In this document: one piece after another, positions 1 to 7,627 of the stretch
How positions within the stretch are numbered: position 1 is the stretch's first letter
Layout of the letters: the number at the start of each line of letters is the position of its first letter
NCBI RefSeq assembly: GCF_000372725.1
Contig: NW_005199006.1
Location: forward strand, 53,048-79,118
Reading direction: 5' to 3'
Length of the DNA stretch: 26,071 nt
Source: Emiliania huxleyi CCMP1516
Lineage: Eukaryota; Haptophyta; Isochrysidales; Noelaerhabdaceae
Program-made: the position numbers and the translations under genes
The notes under the pieces: model-generated
Told to the model about the DNA's origin: nothing
The model's input: only the letters and a program-made list of their open reading frames with translations
Databases searched by the model: none

Positions 1-902
1 GCGGGAGAGAACGCGCTCCCTCCTCACCACGGCGAGGTTGTGGGCCCCACCCGGGGGTTCCCACCCCCGCGCTTGTCACCAGCCTCGGCCGAGGCGCCGA
101 CCTATAACCCCCCCCCCCCCCCCCCCCACACAGGCTCGCCTCTTCCACATGCCCGAGGGGATGCCGCCCGACGCCGCCGACCTTGTCGACAACCTCCTCG
201 CCTCCAGCCCCGACCAGCGGCTCGGCGGCGGCGCGAGCCTCGACGAGCCGGCGGCTGCGCGGCACGGCGCCCTCCTCGACCACCCTTTCTTCGGCCGGCA
301 CGTCGGCGGCTCGGGCGGCGCCGGCGCACAGCCCCGCGGCTCGCTGCACCAGCGGCCCCTCCCCATCCCGCGCCTGGCGGAGCTGTGCCTCGAGCCGGTC
401 TGCACCAGGCTCACTCAAGGAGGCTGGGCGCGCGCGGCCATTGGCGGCCCGCCAGCCTCGCGCTGGCCAGACGCCGTCTGCCGCGCGCTCGTCTTTGAGC
501 TCGCGAGGAAGCGCGCGCTGACGGACGAGCTGCGGCAGGCGCGCCTCGCCCCTCCCGCCCCTCCCGCCCCTCCCGCGCACCCAGCCCCTCCCCCCCCTCC
601 CGACGCACCCCCGGCCGCCTCCCTCTGCCGCACCGAATGCATGCCATGCCTCTCCTCCGCAGCTGCTGCGGGCCGGCCCGCCTCCGCCGCCGATCGATGA
701 CGACGCGCTGATTGAGGCGGCGCGGAACGAGGCGGGCGAGGAGGAGTCGCGGCCGCTAGGGACGCGACCGATGTCGCAGGCGCTGCCGGCTGAGCTGGCG
801 GCGATGGACGATGAGGAGGAGTTGCGGCAGGCGGAGGCGGGCGAGATGTTCGGAGAGAGCTCCAGCGACGAGTCGGGAGGGGCCGAGGGCACGCTGGTGT
901 GA
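1..902 (+). CDS. PDK1-like AGC protein kinase, C-terminal part (partial, spliced)
   Basis: This is the 3' end of a gene that starts before the window. Two exons are supported. Exon 134-538 follows a 20-C polypyrimidine run ending in CAG. Exon 663-902 follows CTCCTCCGCAG and ends in TGA. They join in frame across a 124-bp intron whose donor reads CAG|GCGCGC, so it would be a GC-AG intron. The first exon encodes the end of an AGC kinase lobe: MPEGMPPDAADLVDNLL, then QRLGGG, then HPFF, as in the last helices of AGC kinases. It is followed by SLHQRPLPIPRL, which resembles the short region after the kinase core of PDK1 (ENLHQQ.PP.L in animals). The second exon is acidic and Ser/Asp-rich. The upstream exon within 1-36 is uncertain. 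PDK1 phosphorylates the activation loops of other AGC kinases. The family call is firm for AGC kinase and moderate for PDK1. Confidence 0.7.
539..662 (+). other. Probable GC-AG intron in the PDK1-like gene
   Basis: No GT donor lies near the end of the preceding exon, but CAG|GCGCGC at 536-544 and CTCCGCAG at 655-662 join two exons in phase 0. The join gives LTDELRQ followed by LLRAGPPPPP. Without splicing, the frame runs through a Pro/Ala-rich stretch and stops at 700. With splicing it stays open to 902 and encodes a plausible acidic tail. GC-AG introns are reported as common in haptophytes. Confidence 0.6.
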
Positions 903-1454
903 GGCACAACCGGGGGGCGCGCCGCGCGTTCGAGTGTATAGAGATGAGTTGCGGTTGCGGTTGGGGAGACTGCAGCTCTCACCCTATGCGGCAGTCGCCA
1001 GTCCATGTCCCCCGCCCGCTCCCGCAGCCGCACGAGCGGTAAAAATAAACACCTTGTCTAGTGCTACTCGTAGGAAAGGATGTGCGGGGCGTAAAATCTA
1101 ACTCCGCTCAGCGCGCTAAAACGAAGACGGAAGAGGAGAAGCTGGCCTATGCCGGGAGACACGACCGGACCACTCGACCGGACGAGTGTGCGGAGACGCC
1201 ATGGGAGACGCGGAGAGAGCCGAGCGAGGTCCCCCCACAATGGCGGTCCTGTGCAGGGGGGGTTCTTTGACCTAACGCGCAACGGTCAACGGAGAACGGC
1301 GCCGTCTGAGGCCTGTCCGCACAGTGTGCACACACAAAACACACTATATGCACACACACGTGTACGTTCTCTATACGTGTATGTGTGTGCATGAGCATGT
1401 GGCGCCTATCCGGTCCTCTCGATGTACTTTGTGGCTCAACTGCGGGTATGTACA
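903..1454. other. Convergent intergenic region with CA/TG hairpin
   Basis: This is the shared 3' flank of the PDK1-like gene (+) and the exostosin gene (-). It holds an AATAAA-like stretch near 1042 (AAAAATAAAC). An alternating CA/TG inverted repeat has arms ATGCACACACA at 1348-1358 and TGTGTGTGCAT at 1382-1392. No ORF here resembles a known protein. Confidence 0.5.
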
Positions 1455-2981
1455 CTACAGTATGGAAAGCACCTTGTCCAGTGAGTGCTCGCTTACGCTC
1501 ATACGACGCATCCCCCCGCCGCCTGTCCTTGGGCCAAGCCCTGCCCAGCGGGACGCGACAGTTGGCTGGCCAAGGCAGTCGCCGTACTCGAATCGGTGCT
1601 CAGCGTTGCGGATCCGCTCGTCGCCATACGCGGCGCTGCCGAGCCTCCCTGAGCACTGGCTGCTTCCGCAAGTGTCGCGCAGCCGAGCGAACGCCTCGCC
1701 CAAGAGCAGGTCCGCTAGCCTCCGCCCGTGCCACCCGGCGTCCCCGTGCGTGCCATGCGATCCGTGGCAAAAGACAACCTTCGAGGCGTCGCGCCGCATC
1801 GCCGCTTGCATCTTGGCGACGAGCGGCACGTCGTCCGCACGCGGGCGCAAGAATCGCGAGAGGACGGCGTCGATCGCCGCAAGCGGGTCCGCCACGAAGT
1901 CGGACTCGCGGATGCGGATCGACCACAGCTCGTACGACACGCGGGGCGGCCGCATCGGCGGCTCTTCCGCGGCAAAGACGAAGGGCAAGTTCGGGCCAAG
2001 CAGGTCGCTGACTATGATCGGGATGCAGCCAGCGGCGACTGAGTCGTACAGACGACGAGAGGTCGAGGTGTCGCCCCTCAAGTGGAGGCAGAAGATCGAG
2101 TCCCGCATCTCGTGGGCATACCGGCGCACTTCCACCCGGCGGCACCGCTTCGCGAGCTCGGGCCCGCAGCGCCGCGACTGGTCGAACTCGCGCACTGACG
2201 AGAGGCGCACGTGAACACCGCGGCGCTCAAGCTCCTCTCCACCGGTGACAGCGCGCGGTGCGCGTGCCAGCCTGCCGAGGGCGGCGCGGACCCCGCCGGA
2301 GGAGTCGTTGAGCCCCTCGCGCTGCCGGATGGTTCCGAAAAAGGAGACGTTGACTCTGCGCTGGTGCCACGGCCTGTAGGCAGGCGCGCTGCCGCACGGC
2401 CGCATTAGGCCCGCGTGTGGCGGGTACGGCACCACGATGACGCGGTCCAGGCAGAGGCCTCGGTCGACGGCCGGGTCGAAGGGCGCCCTCTCCGTCTGGT
2501 TGTGTATCCAGTGCGGCACGCGTGGGTCGAGCCACTTGACGTTGCGCTCGAGGCTGACGGTGAGACCACGCAGTGCCACCATCCAGAAGAGCTTGCCGAG
2601 CAGTCCCGCGCACTGCCAGTGCGTGCACGCGACCAGGTGGTCGGCGCCACGACGCCGCAACCAGGCGGGCTCAAGCGCGAGCGCCGCCGCCACACGGTCC
2701 ACTGAGCCCGGGTCAACGTGCGGCAGCGCCGGGACCACGAAGAGCGACGCGGCTGACGGGTCGTGCGTGCGCTGCGGATGACTGCGGAGCTCCCAGTAGA
2801 CAAACAGCTCGGCGAACCACATCATCCTGCCGTTCAGGTCCGAGTGCCGGGCGAGCGACTGTGAGATTGCACGGATCGCTGTGGCATTCGGAATGAACTC
2901 GGGCCCCTCGTACATGAAGAAACGCGGCCCGAGTATAGGTGGCGCAGGTGGTGAGGCTGCCGAATTCCTGGAAGGCACCAT
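1455..2981 (-). CDS. Exostosin-family glycosyltransferase (GT47)
   Basis: This 508-aa protein is of the exostosin type (Pfam Exostosin, GT47). That family transfers sugars to polysaccharides or glycoproteins in the Golgi lumen. Signature segments run in the usual order: an RFFMYEGPEF start at about residues 20-29, AELFVYWELR (57-66), VVPYPPH (183-189), VSFFG (212-216), and the diagnostic block FCLHLRGDTSTSRRLYDSVA then GCIPII (297-323), the nucleotide-sugar-binding region. The first in-frame ATG is at 2981. The frame stays open a little further upstream, but only with TTG. The N-terminus lacks the signal anchor expected for a type II Golgi enzyme, so an upstream exon is likely. A GC-rich promoter region with CACGT motifs lies upstream. 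The family is secure; the sugar and acceptor specificity are not visible. Confidence 0.85.
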   Translation of the reverse strand: MVPSRNSAASPPAPPILGPRFFMYEGPEFIPNATAIRAISQSLARHSDLNGRMMWFAELFVYWELRSHPQRTHDPSAASLFVVPALPHVDPGSVDRVAAALALEPAWLRRRGADHLVACTHWQCAGLLGKLFWMVALRGLTVSLERNVKWLDPRVPHWIHNQTERAPFDPAVDRGLCLDRVIVVPYPPHAGLMRPCGSAPAYRPWHQRRVNVSFFGTIRQREGLNDSSGGVRAALGRLARAPRAVTGGEELERRGVHVRLSSVREFDQSRRCGPELAKRCRRVEVRRYAHEMRDSIFCLHLRGDTSTSRRLYDSVAAGCIPIIVSDLLGPNLPFVFAAEEPPMRPPRVSYELWSIRIRESDFVADPLAAIDAVLSRFLRPRADDVPLVAKMQAAMRRDASKVVFCHGSHGTHGDAGWHGRRLADLLLGEAFARLRDTCGSSQCSGRLGSAAYGDERIRNAEHRFEYGDCLGQPTVASRWAGLGPRTGGGGMRRMSVSEHSLDKVLSIL

Positions 2982-3765
2982 CGACTTCGCGGCCCGCGGC
3001 GGCGGCAACCTGCTGCCGCGCGGCGCGTGCGAACGACTCGACGCGTCCCCGACGGGCGCTTTTGGTTGCTGTGCTCAGTGTGGTACCCAAGCTTTGAACT
3101 CTCCTCCGCGCTGCGTCGATGGACTGTGCATCTGTCTCTCTCCCTTTCATTCCTCGGGACATTGGAAGGTCTACAATGGTACTGTCCCTCAAACGTCTAC
3201 CACGGTCGCCAGTGTCAAGAGACACGTACGTGTCTCGTGTCACGTCACCACTGGCTGGGTGGGGCCGCCTCTATAGGGCAGCCTCGGCGGCTCGGGAGAC
3301 TCGGACAACATGCACATGCACACATGCACACGCAAAGCGGCGCGGCGAAGCTCACGCAAGGCCAAGGGGCAGCAATACGCCATACCCGTCCGACGCCGAA
3401 GCCACAGACAGCGACGAGCATAGCGCGTGCGCGGGGGCCCGGAGGAGCTGGATCCTACGATGTGTTATGTCGCTAAATGCAAATGGTTATTGCGACGACA
3501 CGGACACCGACGAGACAGACAAGAAAGTAGGAAAGTTTTTTTTGCCCCCTTCTCGAGTGTCTAATCGATTAGCGGTCCCGCGGCATGTCGGGGAGAGGGG
3601 GGACGGCACTGCTTCTGCAGCGTGCACACCTCGATCCTGTACCGTGTTTGTTATGCCCCCCCCAATGAACACACCAGTGTGAGGTGGGCGCGAGGATGAA
3701 ATCCCTTATGGATATAATCGCCCCCAATTATCTCAGGAATATAGTGTGAATGCCCGGGAACAGTG
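2982..3765. other. Intergenic region upstream of the exostosin gene
   Basis: This region lies between the 5' end of the exostosin gene and the 3' end of the BUD23-like gene, both on the minus strand. It may contain an unrecognised first exon of the exostosin gene. I see a perfect 18-bp palindrome at 3219-3236, CA-rich microsatellite DNA near 3309-3335, and no protein-like ORF with recognisable features. Confidence 0.4.
3219..3249. promoter_or_regulatory. Palindromic CACGT/TGACGT cluster
   Basis: GAGACACGTACGTGTCTC (3219-3236) is a perfect palindrome, followed by CGTGTCACGTCACC. The cluster contains three ACGT cores, the kind of sequence bound by bZIP and bHLH factors, about 240 bp upstream of the exostosin ATG. 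A regulatory role is inference. Confidence 0.35.
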
Positions 3766-5163
3766 TCACCGACACGCCTTAGTCGACCCGGAACACACAC
3801 GTATGATATTCGGGCCGACTCGCGGCATCTCAGCGCCTTGGGTGGACACGGCTGGGGGTTCGCTCGCGGCAGTGCCGTGCAGCGCATCGATGACACGCTC
3901 CAAGAGCGGCGGCGCCTTGAGGTCCTCCGCCCGAGGCAGCGCGCCGCCCACGACGCGCCACAGCCGCTCGGCACACTCCCGCTCATCCGCGCTGAGCGGT
4001 GGCAGCGCGGCGAGCGCGCCGGGCTGCTGTTGGGCCGCTGTTGGGCTCGCCGCCCGCCCATGGCTCGCGTCGCTCAGCCGCCTCCACGCGCGGAGCAGCT
4101 TGTGCGCGTACCGCGCGTGCTCCCGCTCCAAGAAAGCGACGTGCTCCTCCGCCGGCTGCGGCGCAGGCAGCCCGTGCCTCTCTGCCCACCGCGCGAGCCT
4201 GAGCACGCAGCAAGCGCCTCCCTCCGAGCCCGCGCCCGGCGCGCACGCGTAGCACCCGCCCGGCGGCGGCGGCGCGGAAGCGTGCGGCGCGGCGGCGGGC
4301 GGCTCGGCCGCGTACAGGTACCACCGGACCGCTGCAGTGTGGTGTGTCTGGTCGACGGCGAGGGCTGCGGCGAGGCCCGCGTGGCGAGCGGCGGCGAGGA
4401 GCAGCGACGCGGCCGCCTGGGCTGCCTCGGGAGGCGGGTGGAACTGGAACACCGCGGCGCCGCCGCGGCCGCCCACCACGCGCCTCGTCTCAGAGAGGCA
4501 GCGCCGGGCTCGCTCCGGCGCAGCCTCGCCCGCGGCATCCTCGCACAGGAACTGCGCGGCGGAGACCGAGACGGCGCCGTCGAAGACGCCGCTTCGGAAC
4601 GGGAGGGGCCGCGACATGTCGGCGTGCACGACCTCGGCGCCGCTCCGCCGCGCGACCAGCAGCATCTCGCGCGCCAGGTCGAGCCCGACCGGCACAGAGC
4701 CCGCAGCCGCGAGGGGCGCGGAGGAGAGGCACGAGCCGCACCCCACGTCGAGCAGCAGCGAGCCGCGGCCGCCGTCCGGTAGGCCGGCCAGCTCGAGGCA
4801 GCGGCCTGCCAGCGCGGCCTGCGGCCCTGCAAGACGCGCCGTGTAGGCGTCCGAGCGCTCCGCATCATAATAAGCATTGATGCCGTCAGCGTCGGCCTTC
4901 ATGCGGGTCTGCCGCCGCCAGCCCGCCACCGCTGTGCGGAGCGCTCCGACGCCATCGAAAGCGCCGGCGGCGCGCAACGCTGCGTCCACCGCGTCTAAGC
5001 GATCCTCAGACAGCGTGATGGGCCGGCCGCGGCCAGAGGCCTCGCGTGCGAGCGCTGTGACGAGCGTCCGCGCGTCGGTGTGCACCGCGGTCGGCAGCTC
5101 GCCTAGCGCCCGCAGCTGGCCGTACAGGTCGACGCAAAGAGGCTTGCGCTTGGTCTGGGGCAT
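3766..5163 (-). CDS. BUD23/WBSCR22-like SAM methyltransferase with N- and C-terminal extensions
   Basis: This 465-aa protein has a core that matches BUD23, the Trm112-dependent enzyme that makes N7-methylguanosine in 18S rRNA. Visible blocks are YYDAERSDAYTARL (98-111, the Bud23 YY/E/Y entry), SAM motif I LLLDVGCGSCLS (136-147), GLDLAREML (160-168), and ADMSRPLPFRSGVFDGAVSV plus SAAQFLC (181-207). AVFQFHP and AVDQTHHTAAVRWYLY follow. The usual QWLC reads QFLC. BUD23 proteins are normally about 280 aa. Here about 95 residues precede the core, and about 180 follow in place of the Lys/Arg-rich tail. The start chosen is ATG at 5163; upstream frame is open only from GTG. No intron is needed. A MITE-like element begins about 105 bp upstream of the start. 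Confidence 0.8.
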   Translation of the reverse strand: MPQTKRKPLCVDLYGQLRALGELPTAVHTDARTLVTALAREASGRGRPITLSEDRLDAVDAALRAAGAFDGVGALRTAVAGWRRQTRMKADADGINAYYDAERSDAYTARLAGPQAALAGRCLELAGLPDGGRGSLLLDVGCGSCLSSAPLAAAGSVPVGLDLAREMLLVARRSGAEVVHADMSRPLPFRSGVFDGAVSVSAAQFLCEDAAGEAAPERARRCLSETRRVVGGRGGAAVFQFHPPPEAAQAAASLLLAAARHAGLAAALAVDQTHHTAAVRWYLYAAEPPAAAPHASAPPPPGGCYACAPGAGSEGGACCVLRLARWAERHGLPAPQPAEEHVAFLEREHARYAHKLLRAWRRLSDASHGRAASPTAAQQQPGALAALPPLSADERECAERLWRVVGGALPRAEDLKAPPLLERVIDALHGTAASEPPAVSTQGAEMPRVGPNIIRVCSGSTKACR

Positions 5164-5213
5164 GAGCTGGAGACGGCCTCTTGCGCGCGGAGACACTGGG
5201 CGGGACTGGCGCG

Positions 5214-5243
5214 CACTGGCACTAACACAGGCACACCACGGGA
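5214..5243 (+). repeat. Dispersed repeat, copy A (with 6283-6314)
   Basis: The core CACTAACACAGGCACACCAC at 5219-5238 recurs at 6284-6310 as ACACTAACACAGGTACACCA followed by CACGGGA. Both are preceded by ACTG and followed by CGGGA. This indicates related repeat fragments flanking the MITE-like unit. Confidence 0.6.
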
Positions 5244-5268
5244 GCCACGAAGCGACGACTTCTTCCCT

Positions 5269-5690
5269 GTGGGTTCCGGCTCCTACTCGAGTAGCCAGAT
5301 AGGGGGTCTGATCCACTGAGTCGCGCCAAAACGCCGTACCTATCTACCTATGGATATCCCCACGCGCGCAGCGAAGCGAAAAAGAGGAAAATGGAGCTAG
5401 GCTAGGGTTGCGCAGCTATGAACAGGAGCGAGTTCGCGCTGCGCTAGGCTCAGACGGCGAGTTCGCGCTGCAATAGGCTCAGACGGCGAGTTCGCGCTGC
5501 GCTAGGCTCCGCGAGTTCGCGCTGCGGGCTACGGAAGACTACGGTCGTCGGACGTCCGCGCCGCTGCGCAAAAATAGCTAAATAGGTAGGGGGCCTCTGG
5601 GGCGGTCAAAACCGGTCCTACCTACCTACCTATTGCACAGGGGCCAGCCAGTGGGGACAGACCCCCTATCTGGCTAGGAGCCGGAACCCT
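5269..5690. mobile_element. MITE-like inverted-repeat element (~420 bp)
   Basis: The left arm (about 5271-5318) begins GGGTTCCGGCTCCTA and continues TAGCCAGATAGGGGGTCTG. The right arm (about 5648-5688) is its reverse complement, reading CAGACCCCCTATCTGGCTAG then GAGCCGGAACCC. The arms are about 40 bp with a small insertion (CTCGAG) in the left arm. TGT abuts both outer ends and could be a 3-bp target duplication. The interior is non-coding and holds a 29-bp tandem repeat and CTACCTA-type motifs. It sits in the 5' flank of the BUD23-like gene. The superfamily is not determined. Confidence 0.55.
5430..5530 (+). repeat. 29-bp tandem repeat, about 3.4 units
   Basis: Units start at 5430, 5459, 5488 and 5513 with GAGTTCGCGCTGC, followed by GCTAGGCTCAGACGGC in complete units. 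The third unit is shortened to about 25 bp. The array lies inside the MITE-like element. Confidence 0.85.
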
Positions 5691-5699
5691 GTTTTGGGA

Positions 5700-5720
5700 T
5701 TTCTTTCTTTCTTTCTTTCA
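5700..5720 (+). repeat. Short CTTT microsatellite
   Basis: Five tandem TTTC units directly follow the right arm of the MITE-like element. This is directly visible and carries no inferred function. Confidence 0.8.
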
Positions 5721-6634
5721 GCTCCCTCGGGAAAGAGAATTTAGCCACACAGGAACTTTACCACCAAACTCCCTCGCACAACACTAGAGAGAGTTTGGTT
5801 AATAAAAATCTCTCTCTCAACACTAGGCACGCGGGAAAGAGAATTGTCCGACAAGACTTGTAGCGAGAATTAAGAGAGGAGAACCGGAGCGCCGGGAAGA
5901 CGGGCGGTGAACGCCGAGACGAGGGTCTAAGTAAGCAAGTGTCTGTCAGTGGTAGGTGAGTGGTGTACACAGTAGCCCCAGTCGTGTCCATTAGCTCCGA
6001 CGTCCGAGTAGAGGGGGCGTCCTGCAGTTAGTTAAGGGGAAACCCGGCGTACGCCGGGCCAACCCTCGGAGACGCGTGTTTGTTTACTTTATGGCCCCTT
6101 TTCCCTGCGAACGCGCACCCCCCAGGGTCAGGGCTGAGGGCTCTCTAGCCCGCAGCCCGATGCCGATCATCTGGCCCGCTGGGTGCGCTTCATAGCTCCC
6201 CGGCCCTGGGTGTGAGTGAGGTTAAATGACTGACTGCACTCCAAGTGCTGCTCCAAAACTCCCTCTCACCACACTGCGCGGGGACTGACACTAACACAGG
6301 TACACCACACGGGAAAGAGAATTCGCTCCTGCGGCCTCTACACAAAAGCACAACCCCGGGCCTCTACACACACACAAGCTTTTCGTTGTCCCCCACACTC
6401 ATTTGATTTTATCGTTGTCTGGTCGGGCCCCCGCGGTACTTCATTCGGCCCATATCGCGGTGGTTGAGGCCGATTTGCCTCAACTGTCAACCAGCGGGTT
6501 GAGAGAGGTCTCAACAATCAACCACAAGAAAACAAAAACCATTGTCAGAGTCGTTTGGTATTGTCCCGCAGCTCCAGCCGATCTCTCGTCAACGGTCGGA
6601 TCTTATTACCCCACCTGTAACCTCTCGATATTGC

Positions 6635-6762
<128 letters not shown>

Positions 6763-7131
6763 GCAACCAAGTGGTTGCGACCGCTTCAAACTTCAACCAC
6801 GCGGAATGTAGAGCGGAATGGCTGTTCACACCCCGCTCAAAGGTGTTGTCATGTGTGATGTGAGGGGAACGGTAAAATCTAAATGTAAAAATTCATGTCG
6901 CCTCTTTAGTGTTTCGACGCCACCGCCAGGCGCGCCGCATTTGAGTTTTGACGCCTTTTTTTTACGAGTAAAGGCACTTCCGTGGGATGGAGTGGCTTGA
7001 TTATGCCATCAAAGCCCGCCGAGCCGGAGAGCGCTGACAGCCATCCTAGCCCACAGCCTACTCTCTTGGGGTGGTGCGTAGAGACCTCTCTCTTTCGTCT
7101 TTGTGGAAAAAAAAAGCAGGACAGGAACTTA

Positions 7132-7161
7132 CAGTGCGAGGCGTGGCGATAGAAATCGGGG
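7132..7161 (+). repeat. Left terminal inverted repeat, copy 1
   Basis: It starts CAGTGCGAGGCGTGGCGATA and continues GAAATCGGGG. It pairs with the right end at 12640-12669 at 22 of 30 positions. TA immediately precedes it. CAGT-type ends are usual in pogo and Tc1 relatives. Confidence 0.85.
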
Positions 7162-7240
7162 CGTCGGCATCCAGCAGCCGATTTCTGTTTCGGCGAGGGA
7201 AATCGGGCGAGCCAGCAGCCGATTTCTGTAAGCGATTTCT
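7151..7240 (+). repeat. Left subterminal block with AGAAATCGG/CCGATTTCT motifs
   Basis: This ~90-bp block begins AGAAATCGGGGCG, contains CCAGCAGCCGATTTCT twice and GGAAATCGGGC between them, and ends GCGATTTCT. A closely similar block lies in the same orientation at 12556-12650. The motif clusters are candidate transposase-binding sites by analogy with other DNA transposons. Confidence 0.7.
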
Positions 7241-7514
7241 GCCAAAATTTTCTTCGGCGCTGCGCGCCGGTCACTATACGGTCTAGATACTAGTACACTA
7301 AAAGGTTGCCCTGAGATACGAATTCAATCCTCCCGCTTAACCTTTATTTCGTGTGTGCGTGCTCGCTCGTGCCTCGTGCGCCGAACCAAGTTCTGCTTCA
7401 TTCAACAAACCCGTCGAGAGGCCACGTCACGCCGGTGTCCCCTTTTTCTGCATCTTTGTGAGTGTGGCAGCCCACTTTGCCAGTCCCTAGAGGTGTCTTT
7501 GACATTTGACTTCG

Positions 7515-7553
7515 ATGTCTGGTGGGGGACGATTTATGTCTGGTGGGGGACGA
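7515..7553 (+). repeat. 18-bp direct repeat with 21-bp period upstream of kinase
   Basis: ATGTCTGGTGGGGGACGA occurs at 7515-7532 and again at 7536-7553. The period is a multiple of three, and the reading frame of the downstream kinase is open through it. Whether this is leader or coding sequence is unclear. It is repeated in copy 2. Confidence 0.8.
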
Positions 7554-7627
7554 AGGTGCTCAAAGGTTGCGGGCGTGTCACCACTCGCGCCTTCGCTCTC
7601 GACACTGGGTTCTGGACATGCAACGAC

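Noticed and set aside
1321..1400. Possible CRISPR-like or regulatory array of CACACA/TGTGTG words
   Set aside because: It is a simple dinucleotide-rich inverted repeat with no regular spacer structure.
5164..5316. Upstream extension of the BUD23-like gene from GTG at 5316
   Set aside because: It reads into the arm of the MITE-like element and has no ATG.
7355..7627. GTG-initiated 91-codon extension of the kinase
   Set aside because: A GTG start is not expected in a eukaryotic nuclear gene, and the extension shows no domain. The frame is open, so an upstream exon cannot be fully excluded.
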